A stretch of DNA of 64,000 nt, from NCBI RefSeq assembly GCF_041146795.1, contig NC_135173.1:69044751-69108750 (forward strand). Direction: 5' to 3'. A program made the position numbers and the translations under genes. Of this stretch, positions 1-11,235 are shown in pieces (the stretch's first letter is position 1; each line of letters begins with the position of its first letter). The stretch comes from Maylandia zebra (Eukaryota; Chordata; Actinopteri; Cichliformes; Cichlidae). The notes under the pieces were generated by a model, which saw only the letters and a program-made list of their open reading frames with translations, ran no database searches and was not told the DNA's origin.

Positions 1-538
1 GGGTTTCATTCTGATTGGTCAAGGCATCAGGCCCCAGAAACATCTTCTCCACGTTGGTTCAGCCTCCCCAGGAAACAAACCAGCACCCTGTAGGTTGTAA
101 CCGCCCCCTGGATGTCATATCCGGTTCTGATACAGTTTTTAAAGCATGAATTTCAGCCGTTGTTCCCATTATTAGTGACGTAAAACAAATACCTGAGCAT
201 CCACACCGGTTCAGATTCGCATCACGTGACAGATCATTTTAAAGTCAGAGCTTCTCTTTAGTGTCTCATACTCATACACACATTATTTATTAATAAATTA
301 CATTTACAGCCTGTTATTAACTCTGCTGAACGCCGATTTACTCTCCAGGTCACACTTGACATCAGGTAATAAAATTTAGCTTCTGTGTGAGATTTAAAAC
401 TTCATGTGAAGCAGAAAACCTTAAATCATCAGATTTCTGAGTGGAGTTATGCGCCGGCGCATTACAAAGCTAACGTTCTGCTAGCTATCGGCTGCTAGCT
501 GCTCTCGCGTGTCCGTTAGCACGCGCAGCTTCACTCAC
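1..538. other. probable mphosph6 intron 1, no exon seen
   Basis: This stretch lies downstream of the donor of the mphosph6 first exon on the minus strand, so it should be intronic. I compared its minus-strand frames with the known MPHOSPH6 sequence and found no second exon. The region is AT-rich from about 230 to 420. It becomes CpG-richer near 450-540, as expected close to a housekeeping promoter. Confidence 0.5.
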
Positions 539-586
539 CTTCATCCGCAGCAGGTTTTTGGACAGCTTCACCGACTCACTCGCCAT
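539..586 (-). CDS. mphosph6: MPHOSPH6 first coding exon (partial gene)
   Basis: M-phase phosphoprotein 6 is a small nuclear protein that binds the RNA exosome and the MTR4 helicase and helps mature the 3' end of 5.8S rRNA. Only the first coding exon is in the window. It reads MASESVKLSKNLLRMK on the minus strand, and the core KLSKNLLRMK matches the N-terminus of the vertebrate protein, where RLSKNLLRMK is the segment that docks on MTR4. The ATG is at 586-584. The exon ends in phase 0 at 539 and is followed by a GTGAG donor. The rest of the gene lies to the left of the window. The flanks are GC-rich and look like a housekeeping promoter. The match is short but specific. Confidence 0.85.
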
Positions 587-2269
587 CTTTAATCCAAGAG
601 AATGCGGCTAACCGAACCGGAGGACCCTCGGTGCTGCACACCGAGCTAACGCCACGCTAAACAGAGGCAGAAAGAACCGAGCGCCGAGCTGCTTCTCCAG
701 CCCTGCTAATCGAGCTCTGATGTGCAGCCCAGGGGCGGATCTAGAGAAATTTTCTTAGGGTGGCAAAGAAATCAAATGGGGTGGCAAAATCAAAGCCTTT
801 TCCCCCCAAACACTCATGCAGGTGGTTACATGTGGTTACATGATTCAAATGCAGTAAGTATGCACGTTTTTCATATAAATATAGTCGATAACTTAATTAT
901 TGTCTGTAGCCCACATGATTACACACTTTAGTTACATAAAACATGTGAGTTTTGATGCTATGTACTGTATAGCCTGTATGATAAATAAATATGTAGCCCA
1001 ATAAGTATAAACACTAGAAAGCTACACAACATGGGGCGCTTCATTTACAAACACAAGTCTAACTTAAGTTTCACTGTTTTTGTTAGAAAACAGTCACATT
1101 GTTGCAGCTTAAATTACACAAAATGTCAGAAATCTGCACCGTCATGAACAAACATGTAAACCTCATTTTTCATGATTTGTTGGATGAACCCTGAGGTCTG
1201 AAATACAACCGGACATTTGTGACTCCTTTGAGTTTACGTTGTTTATGTCCAACACAGACATGTTGGGTAAATGTTTATAACTTGAAATGCAAATATAAAA
1301 CGTACATTTTATAAACATAAACAACTATTTATCTAAAAATGCAGCCAATACACCGTTTGTTTCATTTTCTACAACCATTTAAAAATATTACTAAAACTAA
1401 AATGAGAGAACAATCAGGTGTGGCAATAAGATGCCCCACAAATGATGTGTGCCAGTAAAAAACAAGTTTGTCCACCAAAAGACAAAAGAGCACAGGGACA
1501 AACCTGCAGGCCCGACAACAGCAGGTGTATCACTCCGCTGGTTTTCTACTTAGTGACAGTGTTTACGTTGCAAATGTGCCTCTGACAGTCATTAGTGCCC
1601 TCACTGACACACTAAACAAAACGACTACACAACAGAACGACTACACAACACACTAAACGTCACAAATCTGCCACATCTAAACTCTCTCTCTCTCTCGCTC
1701 TGTCTCGCTCGCCCTGTTACCGTCACTCCCCAAACTTTTCCCTCTTCCTAAACAACCAAATCCCACATGTTGACTTTTTTTTAATTGGTCGACATGGTGC
1801 ATTTTTCCACCAATAAGAAAGAGGTGGCTTTTTTCCTTTCTTTCCTGTTTTCGTGCTGTCCTTACAAAACGCTTAAAACACACACGTGACGACAGTATTT
1901 AGAACGAAGCGTGGCTGATATATATATGATCATAACTCTGGATTTACTGGCCTGTAATTAAAATTTAAAAACTTTGAAGTCCGAACTTTCAATGTGGCTG
2001 AAACAGAGACTCAGCGTGGCTGCAGCTTGTTGCTGTGTCAGCTTACATCAGTCATGTGATCTGGGGCCCGTTCTTCGTACGTCGCTTACTACATCCAAGA
2101 TCAAATCATCGCGCTAACCGTGAGCTCGCTAATCCGGTTCTCCGAACACACCTGCTGTTGACGATTAGTACAGCTGGATGAAGTAATGTGAGATCACTGG
2201 GTGTCGTAAAAGGGGCTACGCATCGATAGTAGAAACATTGATCGGCAACCCTCTGATTGGTCGGCGAAA

Positions 2270-2905
2270 ATGTCGAAGGTGTGCGCTCGGTATTTTTCGG
2301 CAGCAGAGCAAGAACTCTTGAGTGAGGGATTTCAGGAGTTTCAGAGTTTAATCAGAACGCAAGGGAACACTGCAAAGGCTGCAAAAGCAAGGAGAGAGGG
2401 CTGGCAGGAAGTTGCTGACAAATTAAACTCGTAAGTAATTTAATAATAACAATAATAATGGAGTGGATTGATATAGCGCTTTCCAAGGCACCCAAAGCGC
2501 TTTACAATGCCACTATTCATTCACTCTCACATTCACACACTGGTGGAGGCAGCTACAGTTGTAGCCACAGCTGCCCTGGGGCAGACTGACAGAAGCGAGG
2601 CTGCCATATCACGCCATCGGCCCCTCTGGCCAACACCAGTAGGCAAGTAGGGTAAATTTATTATATTATATTACATGATATCCTCTTTCACATTAGAGCC
2701 ACAACAGGACCCACTAGAACATGGGAACAAGTAAAAGTGAAATATAAGAATATTCTACAGAATGGTAATATTTATCACTTATATTGCTTTTCGTCTCTTG
2801 GAAAGAGACCCTGAAATAATCTGTTTGTTTATAACAGCAACCAAGAAAAGGGCAGAGCAAAAAAAGACAGGTGGTGGTCCTGCACCCCCTCGTCAACAAG
2901 TTGGT
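2270..2905 (+). pseudogene. Harbinger Myb/SANT-like DNA-binding protein, partial
   Basis: Exon 1 runs 2270-2430, starts MSKVCARYFSAAEQELLSEG and ends at a GTAAGT donor. A probable second exon near 2695-2763 contains RTWEQVKVKYKNILQN, and a third near 2837-2905 contains TKKRAEQKKTGGGPAPPRQ. These are the hallmark segments of the Myb_DNA-bind_5 (NAIF1-like) protein that PIF/Harbinger elements carry and that brings the HARBI1 transposase to the nucleus and to the element ends. A SINE-body fragment lies in its first intron. I did not find the C-terminal part. Confidence 0.7.
2455..2648 (-). repeat. SINE body/tail fragment (headless)
   Basis: The sequence has the ATATAGCGCTTT segment and the GGTGGAGGCAGCTACA and GCCACAGCTGCCCTGGGG blocks also found at 11873, 12609, 17836, 50190 and 61812. 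The tRNA-like head is missing. It lies in the intron of the Harbinger Myb-like gene, so it inserted after, or travelled with, the Harbinger element. Confidence 0.75.
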
Positions 2906-3097
2906 TAAGTGAATAATACCCTCACGGGAAAATCGATATCTCTCTATGAGCACACTGTCGCACTGAGCTAAAGGATCCTGTCTGTCCCGCAATATACGCT
3001 GAATTCTGAGGACTCTCCTTATCAATCTTGCACCTTCCGCAATGGGTTGCTCGCGTAAACGGACAGGACATGGCTGCGACAGACTTCCCAAATCCAC
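2890..3097 (-). pseudogene. HARBI1-like transposase, N-terminal fragment
   Basis: On the minus strand the frame contains GARLIRRVLRIQRILRDRQD and IERYRFSREGIIHLTNLL, which match the N-terminal domain of HARBI1-family transposases (typical pattern: RRxxRxRxxRxRxDPL followed by ERYRFSxxGIxxLxxLL). The D-D-E nuclease segment that should follow is absent: downstream sequence toward 2714 does not resemble the family. This is a truncated remnant. Confidence 0.7.
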
Positions 3098-3959
3098 CTT
3101 CGCTTTTATAGCCGTGGTCTCTCATCTTGATTACACGAAGTAATTTACAATTACTACTCTGAAATATGACTTACATCTGTAATAATCACATACATGTAAT
3201 AGAATGTTAATAGTACATTTCCCTTTTTTAGGAAATGACCTGTATGTATCTGTGTGAAATCAATAAAAGGATCAAGTGCTGCATTATCTTCAGTTACATT
3301 GATGTTATTTATTTATGGTGAAACAGTGGTGGAATATCGCTGTTGTTTTCGTATAAATGAAGCGGACATACCTGCGTGGCCGCGATCTAATCCTGTTTAC
3401 ATAAAGTAAACCTGCTCCCGAGCAGGTTTACGCTTACGGCTCTGTTGCTATGGCAGCAAGTCCCGGATGAGCTTCGGGGAACCGAACGATCCAAGATCAC
3501 GCGAAATCGTCAACAATCTAATCCAGCTAACCTACTTAGCGAGGTACGAAGGACGGACCCCTGGAGGTGCAGCGTGTCCGTGGACCACAGAGGGTTAATA
3601 ACACTCACCTTCCTTCCATTTCCACAGTGTAACATCCACCCACCTGTGTAAAATCCAAAATTCCCATGGTGTTGTTCAAAATGTGCTCTGGCACGATCAT
3701 GAGCATCGCTTGCTGCTGAAAACAAGAAAAAAGCCGGTCCTGCTATGGGCTGAACCATTTGTTACTGGTGCAGGGGGGGGGACACTATGCAGTATATTCA
3801 GTTTTAGCATTTATATTCACTGCTGACTGTAACTACGCTCAAACTGTTAATGCTGTCTTATTTTAATAAACAACACTGTCATATGCAAAACTGGGGTGGC
3901 AAGGGATCATTTTAGGGTGGCACTTGCCACCCCATGCCACCCTTCTAGATCTGCCCCTG

Positions 3960-4916
3960 GGTGGCATGGAAATCAAATGGGGTGGCAAAATCAAAGCCAT
4001 TTCTTTATACATATGCAGGTGTTACATTCTGTAATATGCATTATAAATGGTTAAAATACATCAAGTGCAGTATAAGTAAACGCATGTTTTATATAAACAT
4101 TCTTCTTATTTTCTCAAACTACATAATTAAACATCTCAGTTACATAAAACAACTCCAGTTTGGAATTTATGTACTGTATCCACCATATAATAAATAAGCA
4201 TGTAGCATAATAACTATAACACACAGAAAGCTACACAACATGAGGAGCACAAAGTCAAAGTAAACTTTATTGTTATCTCTGCTATACACAGTACAGTATA
4301 TAGAAAGACGACACAACGAGGGCTGTGAGTTCGAGAGTCCGATGGCTTGCAAGAAAAAGCTGTCATGCAGTCTGGAGGATCAGGCCCGATGCTATGATAG
4401 CGTCTGCCGGATGGAAGGAGAGAAAAGAGTCCATGTGAGGGGTGTGAGGGGTCAGGCACGATGCAAGAGGCCTTACTGATGCAGCACACAAGATGTCCTG
4501 TAGCAGAGGGAGAGATGTTCCGATGGTCTTGGCAGCTGTTTTAACTACAAGTTTCTGACAATGACAATAAAGACATTCTATTCACACTGCTTTTATTAGA
4601 AATAATCAAACTGTTACATGTTACTACACACTAACTACACACTAACTACACACTCCAAGAACACTAAATGTCACAAATCTCTCACATGTCAGAACTTCCT
4701 ATTGATGTCGTCTTGCCGTCGTCACATCCAAAGCTTGCCTCTCTCCCCAAACAACCAAATGCCATATAATTTTTTGATTGGTCGACATGGTACATTGTTC
4801 CACTATTCATTGCTAATTGTAGAAAGGCTCAAATTCCAAATAAAGAACATTATCATATGCAAAACTACGGCAGCAAGAGATTGTTTTAGGGTGCCACCCC
4901 AGTAGATCCGCCCCTG
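3960..4916. mobile_element. Older relative of the hAT family, left end missing
   Basis: After the right end of copy 1 the sequence restarts with the family's own 5' body (AATCAAATGGGGTGGCAAAA), lacking about the first 28 bases including the terminal repeat. It ends with a family right end, AGTAGATCCGCCCCTG, at 4916. It differs from the young copies along most of its length and contains an inserted LINE-like 3' segment (about 4255-4580). It is clearly older than its neighbour. Confidence 0.7.
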
Positions 4917-5170
4917 CTGCAGCACCAAGTTTATCAATAATGATCAATAATACTTTAAGGAGTCTGTATCTGTATGCTCATTTATATCCTATCTATCAAT
5001 CCCTAAATGTGATCAGCTCCTGATCCTTGGACTCACCTCTCAGGAATCTAAAGCCCCTTCTCCATTAGTACCTACTTGGATTGACTCGACACGGATCGAC
5101 TGGTTTTCCATTACAATCAAGTACCTCCTAATGTTCATGGTCGTTGTCATACGTTTTTTTTTTTACATTT
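4917..5170. other. Unassigned spacer
   Basis: This is AT-rich sequence between the hAT pair and the L1 5' region. It has a T-run at 5157-5163. I see no gene or repeat signature here. Confidence 0.4.
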
Positions 5171-6243
5171 TTATGTTCCCCTAAAAAGGTCCAGGGGGTG
5201 AGGGGAAATAACGAAATGTGTCCGGGTCAAAAAAAGGAGACAGCAAGACAAAATGGTTAAATTAAAGAGTTTTAGGGGAGTCACATGATGGAGCGTTTGG
5301 GAATGGCCGCGCCATAGAGAGTCTCTGACCCCCATCGATCCTACATTAGTTTTAAAACAAGGTAAACGCTCCCAAATAATATATTTCCTCACTGCGGTGA
5401 CTTGCTAGATCAGTGTCCTTGGATTTATTGAGAGACATGGCCACAGGAACTAAGAAGAAGAGCGTGCAAACCCGAATCTCCACGGTGGCGGCGGGGGAAA
5501 GTAATGCTAGCAGTGCCAAGGTTAGCCCTGCTAGCCAAGAAGAAGGGCCAAAGATGGATATAAGCGGCCTGTTTGCCGAAACGACTAAGCTTGGAACTAT
5601 CCTAACTAGTGTTGCGGCCGATGTATCTCACATCAAGTCAGATATGGTGGAATTTAAAAACGCTATAAGTGCAATCCAAATACGGATGACTGAAGCTGAG
5701 GGCCGCATTTCAGATGTGGAAGACAAAATGAGGAGCATAACAGAAGATAATGGCAAAAACGCTAAAAAGCTTGAACAACTTTGGGCCCGAGTAGACGACC
5801 AGGAAAACAGAAACCGCAGAAAGAACGTTCGGCTTATCGGTCTGGAAGAGGGTCTGGAAAGTGGTGGCAGCATAAATGATTATGTGATGAAGATACTCAC
5901 GGATGGCCTAGGTCTACGAGGGGAGGAATATGAGCTGGAAAGATGCCACAGAAGTACGAGACCACGCCCGGGACCTGGTCAGCCACCTCGAATCGTGCTG
6001 GTGAGATTTCTCTGTTACACTGCACGACAAAAAGTTCTCATGACTGCTAAGCAGAAGAAAGGAATACTGTGGGAGAACTGCTTCTTGTCATTTTATAAAG
6101 ATATGACCGCGGAGCGAGCGGCGCAGAGGAAGCTTTTCTCCCCAGTAATGAAGAAGCTATGGCAGCATCAGATAAAGCACACTCTGGCACATCCAGCAAA
6201 ACTTCGATTAACATGGAAAGGCCAGCAGAAGAGCTTGGATTGA
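5171..6243 (+). mobile_element. L1-type LINE, 5' region with ORF1
   Basis: The frame opens at an ATG at 5437 and runs to 6243, coding about 268 residues. It has the layout of an L1/Tx1-group ORF1 protein. A Lys/Ser-rich N-terminus comes first, then a long coiled coil (roughly residues 45-115). The RNA-binding domain is entered through NRNRRKNVRLIGLEEG, and the C-terminal domain contains PPRIVLVRFLCY and ends AKLRLTWKGQQK. The family normally continues about 20-30 residues past this point; here the frame stops and the sequence switches to a different repeat, with no ORF2. The upstream GC-rich 5170-5436 interval resembles a LINE 5' UTR. ORF1 proteins are RNA chaperones that coat the LINE transcript. 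Confidence 0.8.
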
Positions 6244-7180
6244 ACCGGCTGTTCAAACCCCCACAAGGCTGCCCGCTGGGATTGAAATGATGGGAGAGGC
6301 GTGAGTTTCTCAAAATGGGCTCATTGAGTCAGCACGGATAAGTTCTTGGAGAGGCTACGGCTGCTGTGAATACTCAGAATAACATCTCTGACTGCAGACT
6401 GGATACATCTCGGGGAGGCACACTGCCGTGAGTTCTCAGAATCGGCTCCTTGAGCACAAGAAATGACAACATCACAGAACGCAAGTATGGCGAAGCTCGC
6501 GGCTCTCCAGCGGGAGATTGAGAGACCAGTGTTGGACTGTAGAACTGCTTTGAAATTCATATGAGCTGTTCGCACTAAAGTAAAAGCCACCATCACTTCA
6601 TGTGGAGACCCCTTTGGCGCCAGCTGCAAGGCCGGAGCTGAACAAAACACCCTGATAACGACTGTGTTTAGTCTGTTCTTCCCATTCCCTGCAAGGCCAC
6701 CTGGGTTGGCTGGAAGACTGTTTACTTAGCCTGGCAGGGCGAAGGACACTGTCTCAGCTGAACTATGGACACACACACAAATACATATTCTGATACTGAT
6801 AAGCACTCACCGACGCATCACCCTCCCTACCCCGGATCCAACGCCACCTCCAACGCTTACCTCCCCTCTGATGTGGACATCGGGTCAGCTGGAGGCGCAG
6901 TCAAAGATTGCAGCGGTCCCAGATCAGATGTACACACTGGAACTCTTTGCCATGTTGCTGTCTGTGTTTATTGTGCTATGGTGTGTTGATATCTGTGCAT
7001 TCCTGTATTATCCTTCTGTGTTACACATTTCAATGTTTTTTTCCTGCTACCTAGCCTGACCTGTCTCCCCAATGTGATGTTTGTGTATTGTAAGTACGGT
7101 CGGCAAGGTCTGTCATCTCGGTTGTGGGCAAAAGACCTAAAACTGACAAATAAAGGCTATCTCATCATCTCATCTCTCAT
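6230..7180 (+). mobile_element. Coiled-coil/TM LINE-like repeat, 3' part (copy I)
   Basis: From about 6240 the sequence matches the repeat family seen again at 28.8-30.7 kb (shared block GGCTGTTCAAACCCCCACAA) and includes several degenerate units of roughly 60-70 bp. Its 3' part carries GGGCGAAGGACACTGTCTC, shared with 7921, and ends with an AATAAA signal near 7151 and a short CTCATCAT-rich tail. It abuts the truncated L1 ORF1 directly. I do not recognise the family; a non-LTR retroelement is the best guess from its simple-repeat 3' tails. Confidence 0.5.
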
Positions 7181-8612
7181 ATATAAGAGACAAATATTGT
7201 TCGTTTAATACGTTGGCATTATTACATTTGGCTCAATGCTTACATGTACTGTATAAACACATGTTCATACTTTTATTCCACAATCAGAGAGAAAGAAACA
7301 GAGAGAGAGTGCAGGACAGACAGACAGGTGACAGTCTCAGGTGTACACACTGCTACAAACAGGAGGATTTAGTGTTTGTGTTATTACGAGTGTAAACAAG
7401 AAGAGTTCCAGATGGTACAGTGGACACATGTGTGACTGCTGTGATTAAAGCATCTTTCTTTCAGCTTAACGAGTGAACCGTCAGCTCGTTCAAACACACG
7501 TTAAAGTCCGTTTGGCTCGACACCACCGAACAGAGGCAGCAATATAACACAGCTCACATTAACAGTGCAGTGAATCCTGCTTGTGCCGTGATGTTCAGGA
7601 CTGCAAACCGAGCAGCATCACTGACTTTCAGCTTGTTGTGTTTGTGGATATATGACTGACTTTAATTATCCACAAAATCATCACATTCTCTGTAAGATTA
7701 AGGTCGACTATATATATATTTAGAAGTAGAGGCTTTAAAACCAAGTTAACGCTGAAAGTACAAACATCGCTAATGTCACATATCTTTGCTGACATGTGGC
7801 CAACAGTAATGTTTTAATGTTCTTCATTATTAAACATTCGCACATAGATAAGTGACGTCATATTCAGTACTTACTTTTGACAGTTCACTCTTGGCCGCTC
7901 CCTTCTGCCGTATTTTGTGCCTAGCAGGGCGAAGGACACTGTCTCAGCTGAACTCTGGACACACACACATACACTGATATGCACACACTCATCCCCCCTC
8001 CAAACGCCTTCGACGCTTATTCCCCTCCGATGCTGACGGCGGATCAAGGAGACTAGCGCACGCAGGCCCAGATGTCTCTCACCCTTTACCCCCCCCTGTT
8101 GCTTGTCATGTGTTTCTTTGGTGTATTAAGAGTGTTTTCATGTGCAGAGGTGTTTTTTTCTGTTCTCAGACTGATCTCCCTGTTGGAGCTCAGTCTGGGG
8201 GGAGTTATTTTTCTCCTTATCTTTCCTCATGTGGTGCATTTTCCATTGTTATACCTCTCTGACCTGTCTTCCCCATGTGATGTTTGTGTCCTGTATGTAT
8301 GGTCAGAAGGGTAAGTTGGCGCTGGCAAAGGTCGGCAGCCTTAACCCAATTTCCTTTGGGGTCAACCTTCAGGATCAATAAAGTTTTATTGAATTGAATT
8401 GAATTGAAAATTCTCCACACCCACCGCCGCGCTATGAATTGTGGGACATATGGGACCACGAAGCGTGCACCGGACCACGCTTGATATTTGGGGAAATCGA
8501 CGGCGCATTTGAAGTACACTTCGAATTGGGACAGCCGTCGTTGCGTGGCGGTGACGTAATCACACTCAAAATGCGTACTTCAAGCGTGCGGTCTCTGAAT
8601 TGGGACACAGCC
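7181..8612. mobile_element. Right part of a GGCTGTGTCCCAATT-ended DNA transposon (copy C)
   Basis: The sequence up to the right end GAATTGGGACACAGCC at 8612 matches the right half of the large element at 47278-51371, including CACCGCCGCGCTATGAATTG and AGTGACGTCATATTCAGTAC. I could not find its left terminal repeat. It is split by a retroelement copy at 7921-8404; the uninterrupted version can be read at about 51145-51175. Confidence 0.6.
7921..8404 (+). mobile_element. LINE-like repeat, 5'-truncated copy II with (TTGAA)n tail
   Basis: It starts at the same internal block as copy I (GGGCGAAGGACACTGTCTC) and runs to ATCAATAAAG followed by TTGAATTGAATTGAATTG. A 5' truncation plus a short simple-repeat 3' tail is what target-primed reverse transcription leaves behind, so this is probably a LINE or a parasite of one. 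It sits inside DNA transposon copy C. Confidence 0.6.
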
Positions 8613-9690
8613 TAATTTGCATTTACGTGAAATGTTGTCTTCACTTGTATTAACATGTTTTTGGTATGAATTCTGCTGTCTGTATTCTATGTATCATATG
8701 GCAATAAAAGTAGTTTTATCTTCAATCCATTGTTTATTTGCTGAATTTTAAAGCAATTACAATTTTTTTAACCCAAATATGACTGTAATGTAACCATTGT
8801 GATGGGTTATGAGCTTTCTACCCAATTTTTGGTAACCTCAACTTTAATCAATGGTCAATTCAACCCAGTTTTTGGATAGTTATCCTAACCCAGTATGCCA
8901 AATCAAACCAGTAACCCAGGGTTGGCTCGGTCTATATTTGACCCAGCACTGGGTTACAAATGCAGTTATTTTTAACCCAGCAGCTGTTAGTGTGTATTAA
9001 AGAATGGTAATGATCAACTGCTTTTCATCCAGAAAACTGTTGTTCATGTTAGCCAATGTGAGCAACATTTAGCCAACTTGTGCTCTCATTTTAGTTTTAT
9101 TTTGCCCCTCACCCCAACCAGTCAAGGCAGATGGCCCCGCCCCTCCATGAGGCTGTTTCTGCTGTAAGTTTCTTCCTGTTTAAAGGGAGTTTTTCTTTCC
9201 CACTGTCGCCTAGTTCTTGCTCATAAGGGGTCATTTGATTGTTGGAGTTTATGATGTAGAATTTAACTGCACAGATATAGCCCCACCAACTGTTCTGTCA
9301 TCATTACACACGAGGATATTTTGATATTTAATGACAAAAAAAGTTGAGTTACCTAAAACACAGGTGCCAAACTCCAGCCCTCGAGGGCCGCTGTCCTGAA
9401 ACTTTTGCATGTGTCCCTGCTGCAACACACCTCAATTCAATTAGCAGGTTATTAGGAAGACTCTGTAGAACGTGACTGCATGCTGAGGTGGCAAATCAGC
9501 CATTTGAGTCATGTTACAGTAGCTCATGACTGAATGAGCATGGTGCAATAAAAGTGCATTTAGAAGCAAGTGTTTTACATTTACTTACATTTAATTGAGC
9601 AGCATACTTGACTGTACGCGGAGGCTTGCCTCCAACTCTGTATATTTTTATATATTTTATTTTATTGTTGACTCTATTTAATTTGTAAAA
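8613..9690. other. Intergenic repeats, no gene
   Basis: The stretch holds an AACCCAG-rich repeat at about 8800-8990 (recurring ACCCAGT/AACCCAG words), a piece of the LINE 3' consensus found again at 15.2 and 20.3 kb (about 9115-9245), and a fragment of a common teleost repeat with AACTCCAGCCCTCGAGGGCC near 9370. I see no coding sequence. Confidence 0.5.
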
Positions 9691-9693
9691 TGT

Positions 9694-9737
<44 letters not shown>
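9694..9737. repeat. (CA)n microsatellite
   Basis: About 22 uninterrupted CA units lie directly beside the 3' end of a LINE-like repeat. Confidence 0.95.
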
Positions 9738-9739
<2 letters not shown>

Positions 9740-9945
9740 AGAAACACACGTTTAGTATACATCCATCCAGTAATGCATATACTATTATATATTGTACATA
9801 TATTTATTAGTCTCAGATTTAGCCATTCTTATATTTTGCTTGTTCTTATGTTATTGTATTTTTGCACACCTCTGTTGCTTGTGAAGCTCGCACACAAGAA
9901 TTTCACTCGCATGTACTGTACCAGAATACCTGCACATGTGATGTG

Positions 9946-10918
9946 CAGAGATGGGCAGTAACGCGTTACTGCCCATAGTAAGGGATTACTATTGCAAAAA
10001 CGGTAATTAGATTACCGTTACTTTCCCGTAGGAACGCTGCGTTACTGCGTTACTAAAACCGTGATATTTTTTTTTGCGAGAATGTCTCACGACAGTGACG
10101 TAAGCGAGTGCGACGTTCGTGACAACAGCTGTGTGCAGATCAACAATGGATCATATATCGAGTGCAGAGAGAGTATGAGCTGCAGCGTTTAAAGCGTGGA
10201 AGTACTGACCTTACTTTGATTTTGATTCCATAAAAAGTGACAAAAACATTAGTGTCCGCTGTGCGTGGGAAGAAAACTTCTTTTTACAGCGAAAAAAACC
10301 CCTAAACTTCCAACAAGCACCGAGTAGCTACGACGTAATGGGAAACTCACAGAGAAATTGGATTCTTCCACTGACCGCAGCACACCTGCACCAGGGTAAA
10401 CCTCCGCCTGCCCCACTCCTGCTTTACAGGTGAAAATAGAGCAACAGGACCGCTGAGTCTGTGACTTTATTTATTTTCTGCTGTGTTTTACTTGCATCTA
10501 TTTGAAAGAGTGAGTGTAAACACACAAAATATTTTATTTTATGTGCTGGAATGTGCAGAAAATAGGTTTAAATGTTAAACTAATTTCTTCCAGTCAGAGA
10601 ATGTTGCATATAATTACATTTTTGCTTGATGCATAAAGTTAAAAGATTAAAACTAATAAAACAAGTTTTAAAAAGAGACTTTTCCATTTGATTACATTTT
10701 GTATGATGATTATGTAGAAAAAGTAGAATTGGGCTGAAAGATCTATCGCTTTATCACCTACTCAGGTTGTAAATCGTGTTTTTAAAAAGTAACTAAGTAA
10801 CTAAGTAATTAATTACTTTTGAAAATAAGTAATCAGTAAAGTAATGGGATTACTTTTTGGGGGAAGTAATCAGTAATTAGTTACTGATTACTTTTTTCAA
10901 GTAACTTGACCAACACTA
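9946..10918. mobile_element. hAT element with 8 bp target duplication GTGATGTG
   Basis: The left end CAGAGATGGGCAGTAAC and the right end, read inverted as TAGTGTTGGTCAAGTTAC, are imperfect terminal repeats. The 8 bases GTGATGTG stand at 9938-9945 and again at 10919-10926. The termini are rich in GTTACT/AGTAAC words, typical of one teleost hAT MITE group. There is no transposase frame. The target was the 3' end of a LINE: with the element removed the flanks read ...GTGATGTGACAATAAAAGTGATTTGATTTG. Confidence 0.9.
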
Positions 10919-10926
10919 GTGATGTG

Positions 10927-11235
10927 ACAATAAAAGTGATTTGATTTGATTTGAGATCTGGTTTTCTTTGCCAAATGATGAAAAAAGTGACCACCTTATA
11001 ATTGGTTCACATTGACAGAATTTATTTGTCTTTGTTGGTCTCTTTATAAAAATGTCATGCCCTCTTTGTATTTCTCCAGTAGTTACTCTTGAATTCTGTT
11101 TCTATGCGATGTTGTTAACGTTTACTAACTGGTGTGAGTGCGGGGAAATGTTAGCATGCTCACACACTAGCTAAGCTAACAAGGCGCTGACTCAGTAAAC
11201 CGCCATATTGATCACCATTGTTGCTCTACTTTACA
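10927..11235. other. Spacer, no gene seen
   Basis: It begins with the (GATTT)n LINE tail interrupted by the hAT element and then becomes unassigned AT-rich sequence with GCTAAGCTAAC words near 11170. Confidence 0.4.

Larger units (their letters stand above)
2065..3561. mobile_element. PIF/Harbinger transposon, decayed, inside hAT copy 1
   Basis: The ends are imperfect inverted repeats (GGGCCCGTTCTTCGTAC against GGGTCCGTCCTTCGTAC), flanked by TGG at 2062-2064 and 3562-3564. The copy at 30696-32895 shows the empty site, reading GATCTGGAGGTG without a break, which proves the insertion. The element carries two divergent gene remnants: a Myb/SANT-like protein on plus and the N-terminal part of a HARBI1-like transposase on minus. 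The catalytic DDE half of the transposase is missing, so the element cannot move on its own. Confidence 0.85.
730..3959. mobile_element. hAT-type non-autonomous transposon, copy 1
   Basis: The left end CAGGGGCGGATCTAGA is mirrored by TCTAGATCTGCCCCTG at the right end, apart from one base. The body is almost identical to the copy at 30696-32895, which has a perfect 8 bp target duplication, so the family is hAT-like. I see no transposase in the body. A Harbinger element sits inside at about 2065-3561. The right end abuts a second, older relative at 3960. The near identity between copies points to recent spread. Confidence 0.85.
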
